From Planctomycetota bacterium (lineage in GTDB: Bacteria; Planctomycetota; UBA11346), in contig JAHEDF010000005.1 in the NCBI GenBank assembly GCA_024641365.1, positions 1 to 29,997 on the forward strand: DNA of 29,997 nucleotides, read 5' to 3'. The translations under genes were made by a program, and so were the position numbers. Under the pieces are notes generated by a model that saw only the letters and a program-made list of their open reading frames with translations, ran no database searches and was not told where the DNA came from. Below, piece after piece: positions 15,258-24,841 of the stretch (its first letter is position 1; every line of letters starts with the position of its first letter).

Positions 15258-17162
15258 ATGTGTCGTATTGTTGCCGTCATTGATCGGCGAAAAAATCGGA
15301 AAACCGATTTGTCCAGTCTCGTGACCACCATGCGTGATACCATGCAGGCAGGTGGCCCTGATGATGCTGGCTTAGCGCAATTTGCCGATGGTAGCGTGGT
15401 ATTGGGTCATCGTCGTTTGTCGGTTATTGAATTAAGTCCATTGGGCCACCAGCCGATGGCGTCTTCTGATAACCGCTACCACATCGTATTTAATGGTGAA
15501 ATTTATAATCATGCTGAATTACGAGCAGAATTAGAAGCGCTGGGACATACTTTTAAATCACATAGCGATACTGAAGTTATTTTAGCGGCTTATTTACAAT
15601 GGGAGAAAGCAGCCTTTTCCCGCTTTCGCGGCATGTGGGCCATTGTTTTATGGGATGATAAAGAACAGCGTTTAATGCTCTGTCGTGATCGTATCGGTGT
15701 AAAACCGTTGTATTGGTATCATCATGGTGATCTCACCTTAGTTGCGAGTGAGTTAAAAGCGCTCTATGCACACCCAGATTTACCTCGTCGCATTAACCCC
15801 ACCGGCATGCGCTTATTTTTTCAGTATAATTATATTCCATATCCTCATACCATTTGTACGGGGGTAGAAAAATTAGCGCCAGGAACGTGGTTATCTATTG
15901 ATCGGCATGGTGGTTTGACGCGAGGAACTTATTGGCAATTAGCGGATGCCACGAAAAAACCACCGCTCACCATGGATGAAAATGAAGCAGCCGATGAATT
16001 AGAAAAACGTTTACGTGAAGCTTTCCAATACCGCATGGTCAGTGATGTGCCGGTCGGCTTATTTTTAAGCGGCGGCGTAGATAGCAGCTTACTATTAGCA
16101 CTTTTATCACAATCGTCGTCAAAAAAATTAAAGACATTTACTATTGGTTTTGCTGGGTCGGGGTTAGACGAAGCGCCCTATGCACGTGCAATTGCAGAGG
16201 CTATTGGTTCAGAACATCATGAATTAAATCAGGATGCAGAAGCCGCACGGGCAATCATTCCGCAATTGCCGTTGGTGTGGGATGAACCCTTTGGCGATGC
16301 AAGCGCGTTGCCAATGTGGTTAGTTGCACAATTTGCGCGAAAACATGTCACAGTAGCTTTATCGGCTGATGGTGGCGATGAATTATTTGGTGGTTATCCA
16401 AAATATTGGCGTAGTCGTGATCGTGCGCGACGTTTGGCAAAATTATGGGGTGTTGATCGTTTACGCGCTCAATTACCAAGCGCTTTAATGCGGCACTTAG
16501 GGCGGCGTTATGGTATTGGTGTTAATAAACTACTGAAATCAAAAGAGATACTATCTTCGCCACAGGCATTAACCCATGCGGCTTTTGTTATCGGACAACA
16601 AACCTTCACCGATTCCGACATTGATGCATTATTAATCCATCCAACACAGACTGGTACAACACGTTTTGATGCCTGGGATGATTTTCCGGTTGATGATTTA
16701 AATCGCATGATGGCCATTGATATGCAAACCTATCATGTTGATGACATTCATGTGAAAGTAGATCGTGCAACTATGGCGCATGGATTAGAAGGTCGTGAAC
16801 CTTTAGTTGATCATCAATTGGTAGAGTTTGCTCTTTCATTACCATCTTCGTTAAAAATTCAGGGCGGTGTTGGTAAACAATTACTGCGCAAAGTACTATA
16901 TCGTCATCTCGATCGCACACTGATCGAACGTCCAAAAATGGGATTTTCACCGCCAATTAATCGTTGGTTAGCGCATGATATGGCACCATTTGTCGAAGAA
17001 TGTTTGTCTGACAAACGAACCAAAGATGTTGGTATTTTTAAACCGGATGCGGTGACCAGTGTTCGTCAATCATTTGCGAAACGTGAAAATGATAACACGG
17101 CAAAACTGTGGAATTTAGTTGTTTTTGAACAATGGCGTAAACAGTGGAATTTTTCATTATGA
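15258..17162 (+). CDS. asnB: Asparagine synthase (glutamine-hydrolysing) family protein
   Basis: The 634-residue protein has an N-terminal class II glutamine amidotransferase domain (nucleophile Cys2 in MCRIVAV; FNGEIYNHAELR at about residue 77) and a C-terminal synthetase domain with the PP-loop SGGVDSS from residue 271 and ALSADGGDELFGGYPKYW. It releases ammonia from glutamine and uses ATP to amidate a carboxylate. The classic product is asparagine, but homologues inside glycan clusters are thought to amidate sugar acids or related compounds. Its position between two glycosyltransferases, with a one-base and a 16-base gap, favours a glycan role. The start ATG gives Cys2 after Met removal, as required. 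Confidence 0.92.
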   Translation: MCRIVAVIDRRKNRKTDLSSLVTTMRDTMQAGGPDDAGLAQFADGSVVLGHRRLSVIELSPLGHQPMASSDNRYHIVFNGEIYNHAELRAELEALGHTFKSHSDTEVILAAYLQWEKAAFSRFRGMWAIVLWDDKEQRLMLCRDRIGVKPLYWYHHGDLTLVASELKALYAHPDLPRRINPTGMRLFFQYNYIPYPHTICTGVEKLAPGTWLSIDRHGGLTRGTYWQLADATKKPPLTMDENEAADELEKRLREAFQYRMVSDVPVGLFLSGGVDSSLLLALLSQSSSKKLKTFTIGFAGSGLDEAPYARAIAEAIGSEHHELNQDAEAARAIIPQLPLVWDEPFGDASALPMWLVAQFARKHVTVALSADGGDELFGGYPKYWRSRDRARRLAKLWGVDRLRAQLPSALMRHLGRRYGIGVNKLLKSKEILSSPQALTHAAFVIGQQTFTDSDIDALLIHPTQTGTTRFDAWDDFPVDDLNRMMAIDMQTYHVDDIHVKVDRATMAHGLEGREPLVDHQLVEFALSLPSSLKIQGGVGKQLLRKVLYRHLDRTLIERPKMGFSPPINRWLAHDMAPFVEECLSDKRTKDVGIFKPDAVTSVRQSFAKRENDNTAKLWNLVVFEQWRKQWNFSL

Positions 17163-17178
17163 AACTAGCGACATTTCT

Positions 17179-18258
17179 ATGAAAATAGTACTGCTCAATA
17201 GTGAACGAGGATGGCGTGGTGGCGAAGCGCAAACACTGTTGCTTGCTACCGGATTACGTGCATTAGGACATACTGTCACCATTGGTTGTCCTGAAAATTC
17301 CGCATTGGCAGAACGAACGTCACAAGAGCAACTATTACTTTTTCATCTAAAAATGAAAGGATCATTGTCACTCAGTTCAATTTTTCGATTACGCAAATGG
17401 TGTAAAGAACAGCAGCCAGATATTGTGCATGCACAAACAGCACATGCACATAGTGCAGCAGCATTGGCCTTATATGGTTTACCGATTCCTTTGGTTGTAT
17501 CACGACGCGTAAATTTTCCGTTATCGAATTCTGGTTTTACGCGTTGGAAATATAGTCGCGCCCGTGCAATCACGGCTATTTCTCGTGCCGTTCAAACAAC
17601 ATTACAAACAAGTGGTGTTTCTGTAGAAAAAATTTCCATAATTCCTGATGGCGTGGTTGTTCCTGAGCAAATCACCCATAATAGCAGCGCTTTATGTCAG
17701 GAATTACACATTCCGTCATCTACACGGCTGGTGTTGTGTATTGCGAATTTAAGCCATGAAAAAGATCATGAAACACTATTGCGAGCTTGGCAACACGTGG
17801 AAACGAAACAAACCGGCGCGCATCTTGTTCTTGTCGGTGATGGTGAACGCAAAGATGATCTCATAGCATTGGCGCAAACATTAACACTTAAAGACTGTCA
17901 CTTTATTGGTTTTAAAAAAAATATTGCTGATTTATTAGGCGCAGCCTATGTAGTGGTGCTGACATCACGCGCAGAAGGATTAGGATCAATTCTGCTTGAA
18001 GCCCAGGCACGCGAAGTGCCAATTGTGGCTACTACTGCCGGAGGCATACCAGAGGCCGTTATTAACGAAAAAACTGGCTTATTAGTACCAGTTGGCGATT
18101 CTGTAGCTTGTGCTGCTGCATTGCTAAAACTTTTGCAAGATAATGAAATGCATCAGCGTTTCAGTCAGGCAGCACGGCAGCATTGTGAAGAACACTTTTC
18201 CGCTCAGGCTATCGTAGACGCTCATCAGCGACTTTATCAACAACTGCTTACATCATAA
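17179..18258 (+). CDS. GT4-family glycosyltransferase
   Basis: This 359-residue GT-B enzyme opens with MKIVLLNSERGWRGGEAQTL, closely resembling the opening of the GT4 gene at 14120. The intact EX7E motif is in RAEGLGSILLEAQARE. The central HLVLVGDGERKDDL is a standard nucleotide-sugar-binding strand and loop. I chose the ATG at 17179; the frame extends back to a TTG at 17119 inside the asparagine synthase gene. It lies 16 bases after that gene and 16 bases before the GT2 gene, so one transcript is likely. The sugar is unknown; LPS-core or lipid-linked glycan assembly is the likely setting. Confidence 0.92.
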   Translation: MKIVLLNSERGWRGGEAQTLLLATGLRALGHTVTIGCPENSALAERTSQEQLLLFHLKMKGSLSLSSIFRLRKWCKEQQPDIVHAQTAHAHSAAALALYGLPIPLVVSRRVNFPLSNSGFTRWKYSRARAITAISRAVQTTLQTSGVSVEKISIIPDGVVVPEQITHNSSALCQELHIPSSTRLVLCIANLSHEKDHETLLRAWQHVETKQTGAHLVLVGDGERKDDLIALAQTLTLKDCHFIGFKKNIADLLGAAYVVVLTSRAEGLGSILLEAQAREVPIVATTAGGIPEAVINEKTGLLVPVGDSVACAAALLKLLQDNEMHQRFSQAARQHCEEHFSAQAIVDAHQRLYQQLLTS

Positions 18259-18274
18259 GAAGCGCTTCGATTAT

Positions 18275-19039
18275 ATGAACCAACTACCGCTCAGCGCAGT
18301 TATAATTGTCAAAAATGGCGCACGTTATTTAGAACGCGTGTTGGCGCCATTAATTGAACTGTGCGATGATGTGGTCGTTTTAGATTCAGATTCAACCGAT
18401 GACACCGTCGCAATTGCCAATAAAGCGGGTGCTCGTGTTGAACAACAAACGTTTCTCGGTTATGGTCCTCAAAAACGTTTAGCGGTCTCCATGGCAAAAC
18501 ACGATTGGATATTAAGTATTGATGCTGATGAAGTGATAGATGTTGAATTAATGACGGCAATTCGTCAATTAACTTTTAACGATCCACAAATCTCTTATGA
18601 AATACGTCGTCGTAATCATATAGGAAGCAGTGAAATTCGTTATGGCGTCTGGTCTCCGGATTGGTGTCTACGTCTTTTTAATCGCACAGTGACGAATTTT
18701 AGCGAAGAAAAAATTCACGAATCTGTACAAAAAACAGCTGTCACTGAACGCTTGGCTGGCAGTATGTTACATTATAGTTATACGGACTGCGGCGATGTTT
18801 TTGCACGCATGGGTAGCTATATGCGAGCAAAAGCAGATCGGTATGTCAGTGAAAAACGTCGTGCTGGTGTGCTGCTATTATTAATGCGCGCACTGTGGGG
18901 ATTTATTCGCAGTTATATTATTAAAAAAGGCTACAAAGACGGTACGATGGGTGTCATTGTTGCTTTATCGGTAGCTGTCGATTCGGTAGCTGGGCTAGCA
19001 ATTGCCGGTCAACAGCTATTAGAGCAATCAGAAATATAA
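18275..19039 (+). CDS. GT2-family glycosyltransferase, WaaE/KdtX-like
   Basis: This 254-residue GT-A enzyme has the N-terminal LSAVIIVKNGARYLERVL, CDDVVVLDSDSTDDTVAIA, and the metal-binding DxD in ILSIDADE (79-86). The middle section RYGVWSPDWCLRLFNR and KIHESVQ are characteristic of the WaaE/KdtX group, which adds glucose to the first heptose of LPS cores in Gram-negative bacteria. The C-terminus has hydrophobic stretches that may associate with the membrane. It ends the plus-strand glycan operon and converges with the next GT4 gene, separated by 5 bases. The exact sugar specificity is inference from the family. Confidence 0.9.
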   Translation: MNQLPLSAVIIVKNGARYLERVLAPLIELCDDVVVLDSDSTDDTVAIANKAGARVEQQTFLGYGPQKRLAVSMAKHDWILSIDADEVIDVELMTAIRQLTFNDPQISYEIRRRNHIGSSEIRYGVWSPDWCLRLFNRTVTNFSEEKIHESVQKTAVTERLAGSMLHYSYTDCGDVFARMGSYMRAKADRYVSEKRRAGVLLLLMRALWGFIRSYIIKKGYKDGTMGVIVALSVAVDSVAGLAIAGQQLLEQSEI

Positions 19040-19044
19040 CACGA

Positions 19045-20139
19045 TTATAATGCGAGTGCCTGGCGATAAGCGTTAACGGTGAGCTCTGCAGTTGTAGACC
19101 AAGTAAATGTTTGCGCGTATGCTTTTGCCGCTTTGCGCTGACTGTCACTTATTTGTAAAACAGCTTGTAAACCACGACTCATATCATCGACCGACAGTGG
19201 ATCGATCAGCACGGCATGGTCGCTCGCCACCTCGGCTGTCGCACCACAATTGGCAGTAAGTACCGGTGTTTCGCATGCCATCGCTTCTAAAGCTGGAAAG
19301 CCAAACCCTTCGTATAATGAAGGAAACGCTAAGGCATCAGCAGCAGCATAGAGACCATGTAAATCACCATCGGGAACATAATTTAAGAGATGAACATGTT
19401 CTGTTAAACCTAATTTTGAAATCGATTCATTTATGGCCTGTGAGGCATCACCAGCCCCGCCAGCAAATACAACATCATGTGTTTTTGCTAAACCAGCCAG
19501 ATGGTAAGCCTCTAATAAACGCAGTAAATTTTTTCGCGTTACTAAAGCACCAACATGTAAAATAAATGGACGATCATTACTATAACGGTTACGAATACGT
19601 TGTTGTTGTTCCGAAGAAATAGGTTGAAAGGCGGTATCGATTCCGTGCGGAATAACGCAGGTACGCTCAGCTGGAAATTTATAATGCTGTAGGAAATCCT
19701 GCTGGGTAGTTTTGCTAATACATATCACCACATCGGCATCACGCGCAATGCGTGCATACATCATTTGACTACGCGCACGAAATTCAGGACTCGACCATCC
19801 TTCTGAAAAGGGCAATGCGTGGAAAACGTCATGCAGGGTTATAACGCATGGTTTGCGTCGCCACTTTGGAGCGCGTACGTCTGTGCCATGTACGAGATCA
19901 CAATGTAACCCCCACGGACGAGGACCATTTTCTAAATACCAACGCGAGCGTTCCGGTTGATAACGCAGGTGTCGTTTTCGCCAACGTGATAAACGATATA
20001 ATAATGCCTGTACCTGAACGTCGGCACGCTGATCTAGCGCCGCAATTAAATCCATGGCATAACGTCCCGTGCCACTGCGATGTGCTTCGCATAACGTTGA
20101 CACTTCCATGGCAATCTGAATAGGACGTTCTGTAGTCAT
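19045..20139 (-). CDS. GT4-family glycosyltransferase, mannosyltransferase-like
   Basis: This 364-residue protein starts MTTERPIQIAMEVSTLCEAH and carries RSGTGRYAMDLIAAL, where mannosyl- or rhamnosyltransferases of this group often have GIGRYT. HDVFHALPFSEGWSS, VICISKTTQQD and VIPHGID follow, and the donor-site motif FPSLYEGFGFPALEAMACETP has the intact EX7E pair. It is less like the two plus-strand GT4 genes than they are like each other. It lies tail to tail with the GT2 gene and is transcribed from the region upstream of the PepSY-like gene, so it belongs to the cluster by location but not by transcript. Confidence 0.92.
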   Translation of the reverse strand: MTTERPIQIAMEVSTLCEAHRSGTGRYAMDLIAALDQRADVQVQALLYRLSRWRKRHLRYQPERSRWYLENGPRPWGLHCDLVHGTDVRAPKWRRKPCVITLHDVFHALPFSEGWSSPEFRARSQMMYARIARDADVVICISKTTQQDFLQHYKFPAERTCVIPHGIDTAFQPISSEQQQRIRNRYSNDRPFILHVGALVTRKNLLRLLEAYHLAGLAKTHDVVFAGGAGDASQAINESISKLGLTEHVHLLNYVPDGDLHGLYAAADALAFPSLYEGFGFPALEAMACETPVLTANCGATAEVASDHAVLIDPLSVDDMSRGLQAVLQISDSQRKAAKAYAQTFTWSTTAELTVNAYRQALAL

Positions 20140-20418
20140 CTGTTGCGCAGCAGAGTACGAAGATCAAGCGGTGCAATAGATCATTTTATTAACGTTAATT
20201 ATCCAGCACAAAGTAAGATTATTCAGGGAAATATACAGGAATGTGAGCCAGCGGCATCACGTAAATTATGACATTGGCATACATCAAATAAGATTCTCTC
20301 TTGCAATTAAAATCCGCTTGTAGAGAGTGGCATTTAATCGGCATTTTTTGACCGTGTTGGTCTAAAAACAGTTCGAATTAACCTTAAAAAGGTCGTTTTC
20401 GGCCTTCAAGGAGTCTTT
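20140..20418. other. 279-base divergent intergenic region
   Basis: This stretch carries the promoters of the minus-strand GT4 gene and the plus-strand PepSY-like gene. Close to the latter are two possible hairpins: GACC-gtgtt-GGTC (20350-20362) and AAGGTC-gttttc-GGCCTT (about 20389-20406). The second ends just before the AAGGAG. TTGACC at 20348-20353 could be a -35 box, but no good -10 follows. I see no gene. Confidence 0.5.
20408..20413 (+). promoter_or_regulatory. Strong ribosome-binding site of the PepSY-like gene
   Basis: AAGGAG lies 5 bases before the ATG at 20419, directly after a short stem ending in GGCCTT. It is one of the clearest Shine-Dalgarno sites in the window and suggests high translation of this small exported protein. 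Confidence 0.8.
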
Positions 20419-20709
20419 ATGTCTATTATTAAAAACCTTATGCTCGCCGCTATTTTAGGCATGGGCATGTCCACCATTACGGCGGCCGAAACCCAAGAAG
20501 CTAAAATCGAAATTGCTGATTTACCAGCAGCCGTTTCAGAAGGATTTTCTGCTTCAGTTCCTGGCGCTGAGATTAAAAGCGCGAAAAAATTAACTGGGAA
20601 TAGCACGCGTTATCAAATCAAATACAAAGGTGATGATGGCAAAGAACATCAAATTACCATCGGCGAAGATGGAAAACCAACGCGCGCTAAGAAAACAGAA
20701 ACGAAATAA
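20419..20709 (+). CDS. Small exported PepSY-like protein
   Basis: This 96-residue protein has a signal peptide of about 22 residues (MSIIKNLMLAAILGMGMSTITA). A single PepSY-like domain follows: IADLPAAVSEGFSASVPGAE, a strand region with KKLTGNSTRYQIKYK, and HQITIGEDGKPTRAKK. PepSY-like domains occur in periplasmic proteins, often as inhibitors or sensors, but the target cannot be inferred. It is a single gene with a strong ribosome-binding site and a very clear terminator, pointing to an abundant stand-alone product. The next gene, the histidine kinase, converges from the other side, and a functional link is possible but unsupported. Confidence 0.8.
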   Translation: MSIIKNLMLAAILGMGMSTITAAETQEAKIEIADLPAAVSEGFSASVPGAEIKSAKKLTGNSTRYQIKYKGDDGKEHQITIGEDGKPTRAKKTETK

Positions 20710-20716
20710 TTAAATT

Positions 20717-20754
20717 GGCGGGCTATCAAAAAAGCGATAGCCCGCCGATTTTTT
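20717..20754 (+). terminator. Intrinsic terminator after the PepSY-like gene
   Basis: A perfect 11-base-pair GC-rich stem, GGCGGGCTATC (20717-20727) with GATAGCCCGCC (20736-20746), is followed by a run of six T residues at 20749-20754. An A-rich loop separates the arms. It begins 7 bases after the stop codon. Confidence 0.95.
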
Positions 20755-20782
20755 AAACTCACGGGCGCGGAAAAGATAGGTT

Positions 20783-23700
20783 TTAGACTGCTTTTTCTAA
20801 TGTTTCGAGGGCTGTTGGAAAGCAGGAGCGCAATTGGGATATTAAAATAGTAATCGCGTTACTATCAGCAGCGTGAGCTTTTTGATCAAGTAATTCGCAA
20901 ATACTGGCGCACTGTAGTAAACCAACTGTTAGACAAGCCCCTTTGAATTTGTGTGCAGCGCGAGCTAAATGAATGTAGTCCTTCTGTTCATATAATTTAA
21001 GGATAACTTGAAGTTGTTCCATTGCATCATTTTTAAATATACCAGCTACTTCACGAATAATGGTAACATCACCAGTGCCAGCAAGCAAATGTTGCAATGG
21101 AGCCGGATCAAACATTTGGACATCTTGCGCGCTTGTTGTTGATTGAGGATCAGAAATTATTGATTGGATTTCCGCTTTATTAGCAAGTAATTCCACCCGT
21201 TCAATTATAGCGATTAAATTTTCAAATAATAATGGTTTTGATAAGAAATCATCCATACCAGCAGCCAAACAACTATCTCGGTCCGACGAAAAAACATTGG
21301 CGGTTAATGCAACGATGGGCAAATGTTGATACGTGTTTTGTGATTTTTCTCTTTCTCGCCACAGCCGAGTTGTGGTAAACCCATCCATAATTGGCATTTG
21401 GCAATCCATTAAAACAAACAAATACGGTTGGTTTTTTTGGATTGACTCTTCAAGCTTATCTAAGCCTGCTTGGCCGTTATCTGCTATATCACTCATATAC
21501 CCTAAGCGCTTGAGCATAGCTGCGACAACGCGACTGTTTATTATATTATCATCAATAATTAAAACGTTTTCATCACGTGGAGTGATTGGTGCGTTTATGT
21601 CATAAGTAGTCTGAGGCACATCAGATGTTAGACCTGTTACCTTCAAATAGTTTTGGTAAAAACGCGCAATACGAAGCGGTTTTGCTATGACATGTATATC
21701 GTGAAATTCTTGCCATTGCGAGAGATGACGAGTCAATACCATTATAGTTAAACGTTGTTGCTTCAATAAATGGTAAAGCGACTTCGCCTCACTATTATCA
21801 CCATCCAACATGATTACAGATTGCGGAGAAAATTTTGCTGCGGCAGATTGTGATAAATCACAGACGTGAAAGGGAATATTATGAAATTGTGCAAGGTGCG
21901 TGAAGCAACGACAAATAGCTTCAGATGTATGAAAAAGGTAGAGACCGCGCTGATGAAGAGTCATATTTATGGATGAATCAGCAGCACTTTCTGCTAGCGG
22001 TAAGACAATGGTAAATGTGCTGCCGTGTCCCTCTTTGCTATCTAATGTAATGGTCCCACCCATTAAAGAAATGAGTTGACGACAAATGGCTAATCCCAGA
22101 CCTGAACCACCATGAATTCGTGTCGTAGAATTATCTCCCTGGGCAAATGCTTGGAATAAGCCTTGTTGAATAGTAGGTGCAATACCGATGCCCGTGTCGG
22201 AAATAGAAATTTGGTAATATTTCTCAGAAACTTTAGATGCAGTAATTATTATTTCACCATGTTTAGTAAATTTGACTGCATTTGATAAAATATTTAATAA
22301 AACTTGCCGTAAACGTACCGGATCGCCCATAATACGAGTGGGCACATCTGGATGACAATCAACCATGCATTCAAGTTCTTGTTCATTAATACGGCTGGCT
22401 AAGAGAGCAACGCTGTCATCAATGGTATTTCTTATCGCAAAGGGTATAGCCTCTAATTCCATGCGACCAGCTTCTATTTTTGAAAGATCTAAAATATCAT
22501 TTAACAGCGACAATAAACTTTCAGCACTTGAGCGAACAATCTCGACATATTCATTTTGTTCTTTTGATAATGGTGAATTCGATAATAAACGAGTCATTCC
22601 AAGTATGCCATTCATTGGCGTGCGAATTTCATGACTCATAGTTGCTAAAAACGCGCTTTTTGCTCGATTGGCAGATTCGGCAACATCGCGCGCTTGTCGC
22701 AAGGCATCTTCAGCGGCAATATGTAAAGTACTATTTTCGACAAAACGCCAGATAAGTTGTGTGCCATTAATATCGCGAATAATTAAGCCATTAACGCGAA
22801 CAGGAATTAATGTACCATCTTTTTGCCGATAGGTTGTGTCAAATGGACCAAATCGACCTTCTTTATTTAAAGCATTTATACACTCATTTTCTAAACTTAA
22901 GGCCTCTTGAGGCAATAAGTGCGTATGAGAAAGTTGCGTGCATTCTTCTGCTGTTCGACCAGTAATTTGAATGAAGGCTGTATTTACTAATAAAAAGGAT
23001 CCGTCAAATCGACTCAGTGCAATGCCAATCGGAGAACGTTCAAAAAGGGAGCGTAATTTTTCTTCTGAAGCATGAATAGATAAGTCGGCCATTTTTCGAC
23101 GGGTAATATCAGTTAAACTGCCAACAATTTGATTAGGATCACTCGGCAAAATATGAGCTGAAAAATCAACCCAACGAAACGTTCTAAGTCTTTTTAAAAA
23201 ACGCAGTTCGCCAATAACTTTTGTCACTTTACCTGACTTAAGATCAGTAAACCATTGCGCCGCAGTTGCCCGGTCATCAGGATGAATCTGATCTGTAAAT
23301 GGCGTGCTAAGTGACTCCTCTATTGGTACGCCCGTTAAAGTAGACCATGCCTGATTAAGGAAAGTCCAGTTGCTATCTTGGTCTAAATGAAAAACGACAA
23401 CGGGTAAATTATCGACCGTATTTCTATAGCCAGTTTCACTAGCGTGTAATTTTTCTTCTGCTAGTTTTTGTGCGGTAATATCTGTGTGGGATCCAATAAA
23501 ACAGATTTTATTACCTTCTGCATCATATTGTATGCGACCACGGAAATTAACGATTAAGTATGAATTGTCCTTTTTACGTAACCGTAAATCGCACACCATT
23601 TTTTCAGTTTCTTTATTGTAGAGCTGTAACCATAATAGTTGTAACTTTGCCTGATCATCAGGATGGATATAATTATACCAATATTCACTAGCATAATCTA

Positions 23701-24841
23701 TTTCTTCTTGACTAATACCAAGTAAAGTAATCCAACGCTGAGTTACATGTAATTTTTTAGTTATAAAATCATATTCCCAGATCCCATCATTAAATGTTTC
23801 ATGGGCGGTTTGCCATCGTGCTTCACTTTTAGCCAATTCATTACCACGCGAACGAGCCGTGTTTTCTGCCAGAACGCGTTGTTTATGTAAAAGCGTGAGC
23901 AATGTTAGAAAAAAAGCACACAATATAAAACCAACGAAGAGAGCCATCCACGGTTGGGTGTAAGTAGGGATGGCCCAAGTGGCATGTGGTTGTAAGTGGA
24001 ATTCCCATTCCCGTTCTGCAAAAGTAATTATAGAAGTAACTTTTTGCGTATCCGTCTTTTTCAGCGATGTAGAAATTGCGACATGATTTTCAGTCGCATC
24101 ATATACGGACAACAAAAAATCCTGGTTATACATATCTATATGTGCGAGCAGTGTTTCTGGTATAATTGGTGCATAAACCCAACCACGCAATGAGGCGCGG
24201 CGTTGTTCGACCGTTGTCAGTATGTCGTCGCTTAAATAAATTGGGACTAACAACAAATAGCCGACTCTGTTTTTCTCATCTTGTATTAATTTAATAGGGC
24301 CAGTTATTATTTCATTTCCGCTATCTCGTGAAGAAAAGAAGGCTTCACGGCGAATTTTTTCTGTAAGACCATCGTAACCAATGACACCTTTATTATTGTC
24401 TTGCGGTTCAAGAAAACGAACTGGAGCAAAAAAGGGTGCAGACGAAGCTGGATGGATAGTGTAATTTGGATAACCATCGGCTCTAGCCGCGCTTGTATAG
24501 GCACTGACCTCCTCACGCCGAACATAATCACAATATCCCAGTCCTAAAATTCCCGGATATCGATCCGCAATATGTAAAGAATGCGTAAATGATTTCCATT
24601 CAGCAGTAGTGACCTGTTCAGAACCAAGCAGGAGGCCTGTGCAGCTACGCAGCGCGTCCAAGCAATGCTGCAATCGTTTGCGATAATTATCGCCGATGTC
24701 CTCTACTTTTGTTTGCAACGCAGAGGTGGTGGCACGATTAGCTTGTTGTTGTAACACAACAAAAACCCAGGCCGTGATGGTTATCATCGGCATGATGATA
24801 AGAGCGTACAGAAACCAGCGGTGCGATAGGATGGGCGACAT
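20783..24841 (-). CDS. Hybrid histidine kinase: CHASE, three PAS, HisKA, HATPase, two receivers, Hpt
   Basis: A 1352-residue membrane sensor. A first membrane helix (about 10-32) is followed by an extracytoplasmic CHASE domain (about 75-285; YVRREEVSAYTSAARADGYP, DSGNEIITGPIKL) and a second helix (about 298-320). Three PAS domains lie at about 345-460, 470-585 and 595-705. HisKA has the phospho-acceptor His737 in FLATMSHEIRTPMNG. The HATPase shows NILSNAVKFT, DTGIGIAP and GGSGLGLAIC. A degenerate receiver-like domain (about 964-1068) precedes a full receiver with phospho-acceptor Asp1146 in MDCQMP. The Hpt domain ends the protein, with His1297 in AAHKFKG. This is a full phosphorelay in one chain, so the response regulator must be elsewhere. 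CHASE domains bind small extracellular ligands; which one is unknown. Confidence 0.95.
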   Translation of the reverse strand: MSPILSHRWFLYALIIMPMITITAWVFVVLQQQANRATTSALQTKVEDIGDNYRKRLQHCLDALRSCTGLLLGSEQVTTAEWKSFTHSLHIADRYPGILGLGYCDYVRREEVSAYTSAARADGYPNYTIHPASSAPFFAPVRFLEPQDNNKGVIGYDGLTEKIRREAFFSSRDSGNEIITGPIKLIQDEKNRVGYLLLVPIYLSDDILTTVEQRRASLRGWVYAPIIPETLLAHIDMYNQDFLLSVYDATENHVAISTSLKKTDTQKVTSIITFAEREWEFHLQPHATWAIPTYTQPWMALFVGFILCAFFLTLLTLLHKQRVLAENTARSRGNELAKSEARWQTAHETFNDGIWEYDFITKKLHVTQRWITLLGISQEEIDYASEYWYNYIHPDDQAKLQLLWLQLYNKETEKMVCDLRLRKKDNSYLIVNFRGRIQYDAEGNKICFIGSHTDITAQKLAEEKLHASETGYRNTVDNLPVVVFHLDQDSNWTFLNQAWSTLTGVPIEESLSTPFTDQIHPDDRATAAQWFTDLKSGKVTKVIGELRFLKRLRTFRWVDFSAHILPSDPNQIVGSLTDITRRKMADLSIHASEEKLRSLFERSPIGIALSRFDGSFLLVNTAFIQITGRTAEECTQLSHTHLLPQEALSLENECINALNKEGRFGPFDTTYRQKDGTLIPVRVNGLIIRDINGTQLIWRFVENSTLHIAAEDALRQARDVAESANRAKSAFLATMSHEIRTPMNGILGMTRLLSNSPLSKEQNEYVEIVRSSAESLLSLLNDILDLSKIEAGRMELEAIPFAIRNTIDDSVALLASRINEQELECMVDCHPDVPTRIMGDPVRLRQVLLNILSNAVKFTKHGEIIITASKVSEKYYQISISDTGIGIAPTIQQGLFQAFAQGDNSTTRIHGGSGLGLAICRQLISLMGGTITLDSKEGHGSTFTIVLPLAESAADSSINMTLHQRGLYLFHTSEAICRCFTHLAQFHNIPFHVCDLSQSAAAKFSPQSVIMLDGDNSEAKSLYHLLKQQRLTIMVLTRHLSQWQEFHDIHVIAKPLRIARFYQNYLKVTGLTSDVPQTTYDINAPITPRDENVLIIDDNIINSRVVAAMLKRLGYMSDIADNGQAGLDKLEESIQKNQPYLFVLMDCQMPIMDGFTTTRLWREREKSQNTYQHLPIVALTANVFSSDRDSCLAAGMDDFLSKPLLFENLIAIIERVELLANKAEIQSIISDPQSTTSAQDVQMFDPAPLQHLLAGTGDVTIIREVAGIFKNDAMEQLQVILKLYEQKDYIHLARAAHKFKGACLTVGLLQCASICELLDQKAHAADSNAITILISQLRSCFPTALETLEKAV

